Made by a program: the position numbers and the translations under genes. Shown piece by piece: positions 1 to 7,509 of a stretch of 55,032 nt of DNA. The stretch is from Ilumatobacter sp. (GTDB lineage Bacteria; Actinomycetota; Acidimicrobiia; Acidimicrobiales; Ilumatobacteraceae), in assembly GCF_030065885.1 (NCBI RefSeq), contig NZ_JASJCS010000014.1, positions 1-55,032 of the forward strand. Direction: 5' to 3'. The stretch's first letter is position 1. The number at the start of each line of letters is the position of its first letter. The notes below the pieces were generated by a model. It saw only the letters and a list, made by a program, of their open reading frames with translations, searched no databases and had not been told where the DNA came from.

Positions 1-1229
1 TCGGTGATCGGCGTGTCGTCGATCAGCGCCGTCCACTCGACGAGCGCCTCCTTGCCGAATCGGCTCCGCCGATCGTCGGCAGGGGACTCGGATGCCGTCC
101 CGCGAACCGAGACCTTCGCCCGGACGAGATGCTCGGGGCCGATCAGCTCGATGCCGAGACGTTCGAGCTCGGCCGGTGCGATGTCGATGAAGTCGTCGGC
201 CTCCTCGAGATCGAGCTCGACCGAGGCCGGCTCGGCGACCTCGGCGAACGACCCGAGGCCCGGGACCGCCGGACCCACCGACGCCGCGAGCGCGGCGACC
301 TCGTCGGCGAGTGCCGGCAGCCGGCCCGATCCTCCGGCCAGGTCGTTCGCCCGAGCCGTGGCCGCCCAGACGTCGGCCGCCGTGCACCACCGACCCGGAT
401 CGGCATCGTCGACGAGCTCGAGCTCGACGAGCCACGGATCGCCCGGATCGTCGGGGATCGTCAAACGGATGCGGCCGCGCACGACCGGCTCGCCCGCCAG
501 CCGCCGCCGATGCCGGTCGAGCGTCCGCGACAGGTCGGCGACGGCGTCGTGGAAGTCGTCGCTGCCGGACCGGATGACCGGATCGGGCTTGGCGAGCGCT
601 GCGAACACCGCACGGATCGCCTGCACGTCGACCGACCGCTTGCGCCCGAGATCGGGCCGCCACCCGCCGTGATGGAGCACCGCGCGCCCGAGGCCGTCGA
701 CGAGCGACGTGACGATGTCGGCGGTCGACGCCGACGAGCCGTTGCGGCAGATCGCAGGTGCGCTCGCGGCGGCGTGCGCCAGTGCATCCCGATGCAACTC
801 GTCGAGCACGGGTCGCCATCGTGCGACGGTGAAGGGGCCCTCCTCGACGACCAGCGGCGTCACCCGGCGTGCACCGACCAGCCGAACCGCGAACTGGGTG
901 AGCCGGGCGAACCACGCCAGGGAGGCGGAGAGCTCGTTGCCGGTCGGTGTCTCGGACAGCCAGACCGATGCCCCGAACGCGTCGAGCTTGACCACCGGCA
1001 CCGATCGCTGACCGCCGTCGGGCAGCTCGATCTGGAGGCGGCTCAGCTCGCCGTACGAGATCGGCGAGTCGTGCCACCCGCCGTCGCCCTCGCCGCTCCA
1101 CCGGCTGCGGCCGAATCCGCCGTACAGCCAGGCGGCGGACGCCGGCGACTCACCGTTCCACCCCCACACGTGCAACGCGCCGGACCGCCACGTCCCCTGT
1201 GCGATGTGCGGGGCACGTTCGCGGGACAT
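1..1229 (-). CDS. SNF2-family helicase, N-terminal part (HelZ-like), truncated by window edge
   Basis: About 409 codons are read from an ATG at 1229 to the window edge with no stop, so this is only the N-terminal half or less. The visible part resembles the N-terminal and SNF2-associated regions of actinobacterial SNF2/HepA-type ATPases such as mycobacterial HelZ: a start motif with HVWGWNGES, a segment LAWFARLTQFAVRLVGARRV, a WRPVLDEL block, and, just before the edge, FGKEALVEWTALIDD, which matches the end of the SNF2-associated domain. The helicase motor domains should lie outside the window, so Walker motifs cannot be checked. The family is expected to use ATP to remodel nucleic acid-protein complexes. 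A TACCCT hexamer 6 nt before the ATG suggests a leaderless transcript. It is divergent from the next gene. Confidence 0.8.
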   Translation of the reverse strand, partial: MSRERAPHIAQGTWRSGALHVWGWNGESPASAAWLYGGFGRSRWSGEGDGGWHDSPISYGELSRLQIELPDGGQRSVPVVKLDAFGASVWLSETPTGNELSASLAWFARLTQFAVRLVGARRVTPLVVEEGPFTVARWRPVLDELHRDALAHAAASAPAICRNGSSASTADIVTSLVDGLGRAVLHHGGWRPDLGRKRSVDVQAIRAVFAALAKPDPVIRSGSDDFHDAVADLSRTLDRHRRRLAGEPVVRGRIRLTIPDDPGDPWLVELELVDDADPGRWCTAADVWAATARANDLAGGSGRLPALADEVAALAASVGPAVPGLGSFAEVAEPASVELDLEEADDFIDIAPAELERLGIELIGPEHLVRAKVSVRGTASESPADDRRSRFGKEALVEWTALIDDTPIT

Positions 1230-1235
1230 ACCCCG

Positions 1236-1241
1236 AGGGTA
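1236..1241 (-). promoter_or_regulatory. -10 hexamer TACCCT, leaderless start of the helicase gene
   Basis: TACCCT lies 6 nt before the ATG at 1229 on the minus strand, with no Shine-Dalgarno sequence, so the transcription start probably coincides with the start codon. Confidence 0.5.
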
Positions 1242-1310
1242 TCGACGGGCTGTGCTGCCGTCGCGCCGGCTCCTGACCGACCCACCGCATCGGTCCGTTC
1301 GGCGCGTCAA

Positions 1311-1316
1311 TACACT
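1311..1316 (+). promoter_or_regulatory. -10 hexamer TACACT, leaderless start of the DUF3445 gene
   Basis: TACACT lies 7 nt before the GTG at 1324. The 94-bp divergent space between the two starts holds this and the opposing TACCCT. Confidence 0.55.
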
Positions 1317-1323
1317 GGCCGTC

Positions 1324-2154
1324 GTGGACGCGCCCCGGTACGAGCCGTATCGAGACGTCGCCGCCGAGCCGTTCCGCTGGCGGCTCGGGCTGCGCCCGCT
1401 CGACCTGCGCGACTGGTTGGAGGTCGACGAGCACCGTGCCGCCGACCTGGCTCGCAAGCGCGCCGTGATGGCCGAGCACCCGCACACCGCCTTCCGTGTG
1501 CTGCCCGACGTCGAGACCGAGAGCGCCGAGGTGCTCGCGGCGGTCGTCGAGCACCTCGCCGAGCATCACCCCGACGTCGACCTCGCCCGCGAACGCGAAG
1601 CGGTTCGATCGCTGCATCCCCTCGACGCCGCCGGCCGCCTCGTGCAGGAGGACCTGGTGATCATGGTCGAACGCGGAGGCCGGCTGATCTGCGGCGGCGG
1701 CAGTGTCTGCTTCCCGAATCGGTGGGATCTGCCGTCGAAGGTCGGGCGCTCGATGGCCGAGATCCACGCGCCGGTGCCCGGCCTGAACGATGCGCTCGGC
1801 GAGCCCGTCGACCAGGTGCTGGCGCGGCTCGCTCCGGGTCGTGCGTACTGGCGGCTCGGCTGGGGGATCCTCGACACCGACGAGCTGTACCAGCCGCTCG
1901 ACGGCACGGCGCCCGCGCGCCCGGCCGCGGCGGCGCCGATCGACCATCACCTGCGCGTCGAGCGCGAGACGCTGCGCAGGTTCCCCGGCTGCGTCCTCTT
2001 CACGATCCGCACGCACCTGACGCCCCTCGCCACGCGTTCGGTCGACATCGCTGCGCTGTCGGCCGCGCTCGACGCGATGCCCGACGACGTCGCGCAGTAC
2101 AAGGAGCTCGACCGGGTCGGCCCGGCGATCGCCGCCTGGCTCCGCGAGCCGTGA
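1324..2154 (+). CDS. Heme-dependent oxidative N-demethylase-like protein (DUF3445/HDOD family)
   Basis: A 276-residue protein is read from the GTG at 1324. An upstream in-frame ATG at 1204 would add 40 residues of unconserved sequence and lies inside the divergent helicase gene. The family signature is visible: LVQEDLVIM near residue 108, CFPNRW at 129-134, a GRSMAEIHAPVPG block around residue 141-153 and YWRLGWGI near 177. Characterised members bind heme and demethylate amines as the alpha subunit of a multi-subunit oxidase. The usual flavin/iron-sulfur partner genes are not beside this copy, so it may act alone or with a distant partner. The protein has no signal peptide and should be cytoplasmic. 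Family assignment is confident; substrate is unknown. Confidence 0.8.
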   Translation: MDAPRYEPYRDVAAEPFRWRLGLRPLDLRDWLEVDEHRAADLARKRAVMAEHPHTAFRVLPDVETESAEVLAAVVEHLAEHHPDVDLAREREAVRSLHPLDAAGRLVQEDLVIMVERGGRLICGGGSVCFPNRWDLPSKVGRSMAEIHAPVPGLNDALGEPVDQVLARLAPGRAYWRLGWGILDTDELYQPLDGTAPARPAAAAPIDHHLRVERETLRRFPGCVLFTIRTHLTPLATRSVDIAALSAALDAMPDDVAQYKELDRVGPAIAAWLREP

Positions 2155-2199
2155 CCATTCGACGGCCGCGACCACTCGCCGGTCGGCATCGTGCGGCCG

Positions 2200-2205
2200 T
2201 AGTGT
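2200..2205 (+). promoter_or_regulatory. -10 hexamer TAGTGT, leaderless start of paaI
   Basis: TAGTGT lies 7 nt before the ATG at 2213, with no Shine-Dalgarno sequence. Confidence 0.45.
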
Positions 2206-2212
2206 CCTGCTG

Positions 2213-2683
2213 ATGGATCACGACGCCGTCGCCCGGGCGATGTACGCGCGAGACGCGACCGCCGACGCGTTCGGCATCGACCTGGTCGAGGCGAGCCCCG
2301 AGCGAGCGGTGGTCACGATGAAGGTGCGGCCGGACATGTGCAACGGCCTCGACGTCATCCATGGTGGGATGACGTTCCTGCTCGCGGACAGCGCGATGGC
2401 GTTCGCCAGCAACTCGACCAACGAGCGCGCGCTCGCGTCGTCGGCCGAGATCGACTGGCTCGCTCCGGCCACGACGGGCGAGCTGCTGACGGCGACGGCG
2501 CATCGGCGAGCCGCGGCCGGCCGGACGACGCTCTGGGACATCACCGTCGAGGCGTCTCGTGGCGACGACGCAACCCTCGTCGCCATCGTCAGGGGGCGCA
2601 CGCGCACCGTGCGCGGGCAGATCGTCGAGGGTCAGCCGGCGCAGGGCTCCTCGAACACGAACGATTCGGCCGCACCCGACTGA
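2213..2683 (+). CDS. paaI: PaaI-type hotdog-fold acyl-CoA thioesterase
   Basis: This 156-residue protein has the layout of the hydroxyphenylacetyl-CoA thioesterase PaaI: an N-terminal helix, CNGLDVIHGGM with HGG at residues 50-52, and LADSAMAFASNS carrying the likely catalytic Asp59, followed by beta strands ending at GRTRTV. PaaI enzymes hydrolyse aryl- or acyl-CoA esters and rescue CoA from dead-end phenylacetate intermediates; they work as tetramers in the cytoplasm. No other paa genes are present, so a general housekeeping thioesterase role is also possible. The last 52 bp overlap, tail to tail, the end of the minus-strand binding-protein gene. Confidence 0.85.
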   Translation: MDHDAVARAMYARDATADAFGIDLVEASPERAVVTMKVRPDMCNGLDVIHGGMTFLLADSAMAFASNSTNERALASSAEIDWLAPATTGELLTATAHRRAAAGRTTLWDITVEASRGDDATLVAIVRGRTRTVRGQIVEGQPAQGSSNTNDSAAPD

Positions 2684-3954
2684 TACGGGCCGTCGAGCGC
2701 GATGTAGCCGAGGTTGACGTCGGGGCCGTCGCCGAGTCGGCCGGGCCGGTACGCGCCGAGCGACACGTCGTAGTGATACGTGCTGCGGACGACGTCGTCC
2801 GCGCCGCCCGACGACCACGACTGGGCCGGCGCCAGCGCGCCGAGGTCGACCTCGAACCCATCGGCGGCTGCGACGACGGCGTCACGGGTCAGGTCGTCGT
2901 CGGCCGCGCGGGTCAGCAGGCGATGGGTCACCGTCGCCTCGAGCCAGCCCCTGAGGAAGGCATCGGTCGCCGGCGTGTCGGATGCGTCCGCCGTGCCGGC
3001 GATCTCGTCGACGATCGTGTCGGTGATCTCGCCGACGTCGGTGTCGCTCCACACCGCGAACGGCGACGTGTGCACGTACGCCGCGTCGGCGGCCTCGGCG
3101 AGCGGCGTGCGGAGCAGGTCGGCGCTCCAGGTCTCGGCCGAGCCCGACCAGACCGCGGACAGCCCGGCAGCGTGGGCCGGACCGAGCAGCTGCGCCAGGT
3201 TCGACGGATCGGCGGCGACCCACACGAGGTCGGGCTCGGCGGCGACGAGCGTGTCGACGACGGGACCGAGGTCCGCGCCGCCGACCAGCGCGGCCTCGCC
3301 GTCGAAGACGAGCGTGAGGCCGAGCAGGGCGGCGGCCAGCCTGGCGCCGGCTGCCGAGTCGGCGCCGTCGTCACCGGCCTCGGTGACGATCGCGAGGTTG
3401 CCACCGCCCGCCTGCGAGCGGATGAAGCTGACCCCGTTCATCGCCTCGATGCACAGGCTCGCACCGAGCGACAACGTGTTGGCGCCGAGCTCGTCGTCGT
3501 GCCACCCCGAGTACCTCGACGACGTGATCGCGACCAGGCCGGCTGCGACCCGTTGGTCACGTGTGGCGGCGGTCGCCTCAGTGCCGCTCGAGTGCCCGAC
3601 GACGACGATCGACGGGTCGGCGACGATGGCGGTGGTGTTCTCCACGTGCGTGGCGAGGTCGCCACCGTCGTCGAGCACGACCAGCTCGACCGGCCGGCCC
3701 GCGACGTCGTCGACGGTCTTCCAGTAGGCCTCGTGCCCGTCGACGACACCCGACGCGCCACCTCCAGAGATGCTGCCGTTGAGCGCGACTCGGATCGGCG
3801 GTACAGGCGTGTCCGAGTCGGTCGCAGCAGTCACCGCGGACGCGGCCGTGCTCGCCGGCGGTGCCGACGAGGCGACCGTCACGTCGGGGTCGGCGTCGGA
3901 GCCCGAGCTGCACGCGCCGAGCGCGGCGAGCAGCAGGGCGGTCGCGCGTCGCAT
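2632..3954 (-). CDS. Liv-type substrate-binding lipoprotein, second copy
   Basis: This 440-residue protein starts MRRATALLLAALGACSSGS; the ALGAC lipobox (Cys15) marks it as a lipid-anchored periplasmic-binding-type protein. It is a diverged paralogue of the 506-residue LivK at 5880-7400: both have a CIE-MNGV segment (Cys168 here, Cys225 there), a related QSW...VVRS...YDV region near the C-terminus, and a Cys close to the C-terminal end (Cys438 here). It follows livG by 59 bp on the same strand but has its own TACGTT hexamer 7 nt before the ATG, so it is probably transcribed separately as well. It likely captures a ligand for the adjacent LivHMFG permease. The ligand is unknown. Confidence 0.8.
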   Translation of the reverse strand: MRRATALLLAALGACSSGSDADPDVTVASSAPPASTAASAVTAATDSDTPVPPIRVALNGSISGGGASGVVDGHEAYWKTVDDVAGRPVELVVLDDGGDLATHVENTTAIVADPSIVVVGHSSGTEATAATRDQRVAAGLVAITSSRYSGWHDDELGANTLSLGASLCIEAMNGVSFIRSQAGGGNLAIVTEAGDDGADSAAGARLAAALLGLTLVFDGEAALVGGADLGPVVDTLVAAEPDLVWVAADPSNLAQLLGPAHAAGLSAVWSGSAETWSADLLRTPLAEAADAAYVHTSPFAVWSDTDVGEITDTIVDEIAGTADASDTPATDAFLRGWLEATVTHRLLTRAADDDLTRDAVVAAADGFEVDLGALAPAQSWSSGGADDVVRSTYHYDVSLGAYRPGRLGDGPDVNLGYIALDGPYQSGAAESFVFEEPCAG

Positions 3955-3961
3955 CGGGGCG

Positions 3962-3967
3962 AACGTA
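3962..3967 (-). promoter_or_regulatory. -10 hexamer TACGTT, leaderless start of the second binding lipoprotein
   Basis: TACGTT lies 7 nt before the ATG at 3954 within the 59-bp gap after livG. No Shine-Dalgarno sequence is present. Confidence 0.45.
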
Positions 3968-4013
3968 GCCCCTCCGTCGGCCCGCCGATCGTCGCCGGCG
4001 CGGCGTCGACCGC

Positions 4014-4784
4014 TCAGGCGAACTCGGAGCCGAGGTAGGCGGCGATGACGTCGGGATTCGCCTGGACCTCGTCGGGAGTGCCGAGGGCGATCCGCTCGCC
4101 GAAGTCGAGCACCATGATGCGGTCGGCGATGTCCATGACGAGACCCATGTCGTGCTCGACCATGATGATCGAGATGTTGAGCTCGCGCTTGATGTCGAGG
4201 ATGAACCGGGCCATGTCCTCGGTCTCCTCGAGGTTCATGCCGGCGACCGGTTCGTCGAGCAGGAGCAGCTCGGGTTCCATCGCGAGCGCGCGGCCGAGCT
4301 CGACGCGCTTCTGGAAGCCGTAGGGCAGCAGCGCAACGGGATGCTTGCGCCACGCCTCGATCTCGAGCAGGTCGATGATGTCCTCGACCCTCCGCCGATT
4401 GGCGATCTCTTCCTTCTTCGCGGCGCCGAGCCAGATCGCGCCGGCCAACCACGATCGTTGCATGCGGATGTGGCGGCCGGTCAGCAGGTTGTCGATCACC
4501 GTCATCTGCGGGAACAGCTCGATGTTCTGGAACGTGCGGGCGATGCCGAGCTGCGCGACCCGGTCGGGCCGCATCCCCATCAGCGACTCGCCCTTGAAGT
4601 GGATGTCGCCCTCCTGCGGGCGGTACACCTGCGAGATCGTGTTGAAGATCGACGTCTTGCCGGCGCCGTTCGGCCCGATGATCGAGAAGAGCTCGCCTTC
4701 TTGCACATCGAACGACACGTCGTTGATCGCCGTGACGCCTCCGAAGCGAAGCGTGATGTCATTGACCTCGAGCAGCGTCGTCAC
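4014..4784 (-). CDS. livG: Branched-chain amino acid-type ABC transporter ATP-binding protein LivG
   Basis: This 256-residue ATPase has Walker A GPNGAGKT at 37-44, Q-loop context ARTFQNIELFP near 82, Walker B LLLLDEP near 173-179 and H-loop VEHD near 204. The signature region reads LPYGFQKR at 153-160 in place of LSGGQ, a variant of the LivG LAYGDQ form. LivG and LivF form the ATPase pair on the LivH/LivM membrane channel. The GTG start at 4784 is chosen because GGAGG lies just upstream. It is separated from livF by about 200 bp containing a strong hairpin, so its expression may be lower than that of upstream genes. Confidence 0.92.
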   Translation of the reverse strand: MTTLLEVNDITLRFGGVTAINDVSFDVQEGELFSIIGPNGAGKTSIFNTISQVYRPQEGDIHFKGESLMGMRPDRVAQLGIARTFQNIELFPQMTVIDNLLTGRHIRMQRSWLAGAIWLGAAKKEEIANRRRVEDIIDLLEIEAWRKHPVALLPYGFQKRVELGRALAMEPELLLLDEPVAGMNLEETEDMARFILDIKRELNISIIMVEHDMGLVMDIADRIMVLDFGERIALGTPDEVQANPDVIAAYLGSEFA

Positions 4785-4835
4785 GAGAACCTCCGAGACA
4801 TGATGGCCACCGACGCGGTCCCCGGTGGGGGTGGC

Positions 4836-4866
4836 GTGGAGGGGGCGAATGGTCGGCCCCCTCCAC
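4836..4866 (-). terminator. Strong intergenic hairpin between livF and livG
   Basis: Perfect 11-bp inverted repeat GTGGAGGGGGC / GCCCCCTCCAC with a 9-nt loop. No T-run follows, so it may be a partial terminator or an mRNA processing or stability element inside the liv operon. Confidence 0.45.
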
Positions 4867-4929
4867 CATCGACCGATCCGGCTCGGCCGGTCGGTCGATC
4901 ACGACTGAGTGCGCCGAAGGCGCTCGAGT

Positions 4930-4978
4930 GACTCCGAGGAACGGAGTCGAGCGAGCGCAGCGAGCGAGCGAGCGACGA
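4930..4978. repeat. Short hairpin plus GAGCGA-rich repeat in the livF-livG spacer
   Basis: A 7-bp inverted repeat GACTCCG / CGGAGTC (4930-4936, 4942-4948) is followed by a run of GAGCGA-like units up to about 4978. No protein can be supported here; the remaining spacer 4785-4983 shows nothing else. Confidence 0.4.
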
Positions 4979-4983
4979 GGCGC

Positions 4984-5772
4984 TCACGACGCCCACCGCT
5001 TGCGGCGCTTGTAGTGCTTGACGTCCTTGAAGGACTTCTTCTCGCCCTCGTCGCCGTGGAGGCCGAGGTAGAACTCCTTGACGTCGTCGTCGGCGAGCAG
5101 CTTCTTGGCGTCGCCGTCCATGACGACCTTGCCGGTCTCCATGATGTAGCCGTAGCTGGCGATCGACAGCGCCATCATCGCGTTCTGCTCGATCAGCAGC
5201 ACGCTCGTCCCCTGCTGGTTGATCTCGACGATCGTGTCGCGGACCTGCTCGACGAGCTTCGGGGCGAGGCCCAACGACGGCTCGTCGAGGATCAGCAGCT
5301 TCGGCTCGGCCATCAGCGCACGCGCGATGGCGAGCATCTGCTGCTCGCCACCCGACAGCAGGCCGGCGGTCTGCCCACGCCGGTCCATCAGCCGCGGGAA
5401 CAGCTCCATCACCCGGTCGTAGTTCGCCGACTCGTTCGAACGGTTGGTGAAGGCGCCGGTCACGAGGTTCTCGTCGACGCTCAACTCGGCGAAGATCCGC
5501 CGGCCCTCCATCACCTGCGAGATGCCGCTCCTGACGATGTCGGCCGGGTTCTTCTCGGTGATCTCGGTGCCGTTCCAGGAGACCGAGCCCTTGGTCGTCT
5601 TGCCCTCGTGGACGTCGAGCAGGCCGGTGATGGCGCGTGCAGTCGTGGTCTTGCCGGCGCCGTTCGACCCGAGCAACGCCACGATCTCGCCGTCGGGCAC
5701 GTCGATCGAGAGCCCGCGCAGCACGAGGATCACCTCGTTGTAGACGACTTCCAGGTTGGCGACTTCGAGCAT
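4984..5772 (-). CDS. livF: Branched-chain amino acid-type ABC transporter ATP-binding protein LivF
   Basis: This 262-residue ATPase has Walker A GSNGAGKT at 35-42, signature LSGGEQ at 139-144, Walker B LLILDEP at 159-165 and an H-loop in LLIEQNAM. It has a basic C-terminal extension of about 20 residues (KKSFKDVKHYKRRKRW) beyond the usual LivF end, which could contact the membrane or RNA but has no known role. It pairs with LivG. It follows livK on the same strand across a 107-bp gap holding a 13-bp hairpin. Confidence 0.93.
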   Translation of the reverse strand: MLEVANLEVVYNEVILVLRGLSIDVPDGEIVALLGSNGAGKTTTARAITGLLDVHEGKTTKGSVSWNGTEITEKNPADIVRSGISQVMEGRRIFAELSVDENLVTGAFTNRSNESANYDRVMELFPRLMDRRGQTAGLLSGGEQQMLAIARALMAEPKLLILDEPSLGLAPKLVEQVRDTIVEINQQGTSVLLIEQNAMMALSIASYGYIMETGKVVMDGDAKKLLADDDVKEFYLGLHGDEGEKKSFKDVKHYKRRKRWAS

Positions 5773-5832
5773 CGATCGCTCCAGACGAGGGCTCGGTCAG
5801 CGCACGCCAGAGCGACGCACGCCGGTGGCGAT

Positions 5833-5863
5833 CGTGGGCCGGGCGACGAACGCCCGGCCCACG
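5833..5863 (-). terminator. Perfect 13-bp hairpin just after livK
   Basis: CGTGGGCCGGGCG and CGCCCGGCCCACG enclose a 5-nt loop, starting 16 nt after the livK stop. There is no T-run. In binding-protein operons such a hairpin often protects the 3' end of the upstream message or attenuates downstream genes, leaving the binding protein in excess. Confidence 0.55.
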
Positions 5864-5879
5864 ACGGCCGATGGATGGG

Positions 5880-7400
5880 TCAGGAGCTGGGCTCGATGCA
5901 GGGACCGTCGAACTGGTAGCTCTCGGCCACGCTGCCGACGAAGTCGGCCTCGATCACGTCGAGTCCGGTCGAGCCGGTGTTCTCGGGCGTGTACTCCGAC
6001 ATCGGGATGATGTTGAAGTTGTCGAGGTTGACGTCGTAGATCCAGCTCGAGCGGACGACGGCGGCGTTGTAGTCGGGCGGCCACGACTGGTTCGCCGACA
6101 GACCACCGAAGTCGACCTCGAGACCCGAGTTGGCCAGTGCGACCATGTTCTCCCGGGTCATGTCACCCTGATCGATGGCGGCCTTGATCAGCGTCTCGGC
6201 CATGATGCCCTCGATCCAGCCCGTGGTGTACACGTCGGAGATGTTGAGGTCGGGACGGCGAGCCGTCATCTCGCTGACGAGGTCCTCCATGAACGGGATG
6301 CCCTCGGTCGCCCACGGTGCCTGGTAGTACGACTGGAAGTAGAACTGGTCGAACTGCTCCGCGAAGTCGGACGGCATGTGCACGAGGTAGTTGAACGACG
6401 GCGAGTTGCCCGACCAGAAGCCCTCGAAGCCCTGGCTGACCGCGTTGCCGAAGATGTCCAGCAGCTCGCCCGGCGTGAGCGTGGTCCACACGATCGTCGC
6501 CCCGGAGTTCACGAGCTCGGAGATGATCGCCGTGCGGTCGTCGCCGGCGACGGCACCGGTGCCGTCGTAGACGATCGGGATGCCCAGCTCTTCCGCGGCG
6601 ATGACCGCGCCGGCCGAGCCGTCCTCACCGTACTCACCGGGACGACCGATGATCGCCAGCGACGCCTCCAGGCCCTCGCCCTCGACGTAGCCCTTCAGCC
6701 ACTCGACGCCGTTCATCGACTCGATGCAGTACGTCGTCTGCTTCTCGAGGATCGTCGCGCCGAAGTCCGGGTCGGGCCACAGCGACGCCCAGCTGAGCGG
6801 GATCACGAGCATGTTGTCGTCGGCGGCGTCGGGGGCGATCGCCGACGTGATCGGAGAACCGGTGTTCTCGGTGATCATCAGCACACCCTCTTCGCTCTCC
6901 TGCGCCATCTCCTGGTAGTTCTGGATGCCGACGTCGGTGGCGTAGCCGCTGTCGAGCACGACCGGCTCGACGGTCCAGCCCTGGTAGCCGCCGTTCTCGT
7001 TGAAGACCTCCCAGTAGACCTCCTGGGCGGCCACGATCTCCTGCACCAGCGAGGCGAACGGCCCGGACAGGTCGGCGTTCAGGCCGACGCGGATGACCTT
7101 GTTCTCGGCGTCGACGCCGAAGTCGGTCACGACCTCGCCGCCTTCGTCTTCGGCCATGTCATCGCCTTCGTCTTCGGCCATGTCATCGCCCTCGTCTTCG
7201 GCCATGTCATCGCCTTCGTCTTCGGCCATGTCATCGCCCTCGTCGGCGGCGTCATCGCCGTCGTCGGCAGCGTCGCCGTCGTCGGCGGCCTCGGCCTCGG
7301 TGGTGTCGGCGCCGTCGCCGTCATCGTCGTCGTCGCCGCATGCCGCCGCCACGAGGGCGAGCGCCACCAGCGGGGCGATGTATGTGGACCTTCTTCTCAT
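5880..7400 (-). CDS. livK: Liv-type substrate-binding lipoprotein LivK
   Basis: This 506-residue lipoprotein has a signal peptide ending in the lipobox VAAAC (Cys21), then a very acidic, low-complexity linker of about 70 residues with an 8-residue unit (DDMAEDEG) repeated four times, then a type I periplasmic-binding fold from about residue 100 (KVIRVGLNADLSGPFASL). Cys225 and Cys501 have counterparts in the second binding lipoprotein and could form a disulfide. It should hold the ligand outside the membrane and deliver it to LivH/LivM. The ATG at 7400 is chosen for its AGGGGG Shine-Dalgarno sequence; an in-frame start 10 codons upstream lacks one. The ligand is not shown by sequence; the operon's acyl-CoA ligase hints at a carboxylic acid. 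Confidence 0.88.
   Translation of the reverse strand: MRRRSTYIAPLVALALVAAACGDDDDDGDGADTTEAEAADDGDAADDGDDAADEGDDMAEDEGDDMAEDEGDDMAEDEGDDMAEDEGGEVVTDFGVDAENKVIRVGLNADLSGPFASLVQEIVAAQEVYWEVFNENGGYQGWTVEPVVLDSGYATDVGIQNYQEMAQESEEGVLMITENTGSPITSAIAPDAADDNMLVIPLSWASLWPDPDFGATILEKQTTYCIESMNGVEWLKGYVEGEGLEASLAIIGRPGEYGEDGSAGAVIAAEELGIPIVYDGTGAVAGDDRTAIISELVNSGATIVWTTLTPGELLDIFGNAVSQGFEGFWSGNSPSFNYLVHMPSDFAEQFDQFYFQSYYQAPWATEGIPFMEDLVSEMTARRPDLNISDVYTTGWIEGIMAETLIKAAIDQGDMTRENMVALANSGLEVDFGGLSANQSWPPDYNAAVVRSSWIYDVNLDNFNIIPMSEYTPENTGSTGLDVIEADFVGSVAESYQFDGPCIEPSS
7143..7238. repeat. 24-bp tandem repeat, four copies, inside livK
   Basis: Four consecutive 24-bp units (7143, 7167, 7191, 7215) differ only by a T/C at the first base and encode the acidic linker of LivK. 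A fifth degenerate unit follows. Such a repeat can change copy number by slippage without breaking the frame. Confidence 0.85.
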
Positions 7401-7424
7401 TGTTCCCCCTGTGTGCTGGGTTTG

Positions 7425-7442
7425 GGGCACCGTGCGGTGCCC
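7425..7442 (-). promoter_or_regulatory. Hairpin in the livK leader
   Basis: GGGCACCG and CGGTGCCC are separated by 2 nt, about 25 nt before the livK start. A second one, GCGCGGG/CCCGCGC at 7488-7503, lies just after the livM stop. Both sit in the 109-bp livM-livK gap and could separate or stabilise the messages. Confidence 0.35.
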
Positions 7443-7509
7443 ACACCTGACGCCGCCACGGTAGTTCGGCGACGAGATCGATTCGAAGCGCGGGTGCCCG
7501 CGCGTGTCA

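Noticed and set aside
129-2213. Long plus-strand frame of 694 codons
   Set aside because: It is antisense to the helicase and out of frame with the DUF3445 gene; composition is Arg/Ala/Pro-rich with no recognisable domain, a GC-driven open frame.
4781-4996. 71-codon frame in the livF-livG gap
   Set aside because: It crosses a strong hairpin and simple repeats and has no conserved-looking sequence.
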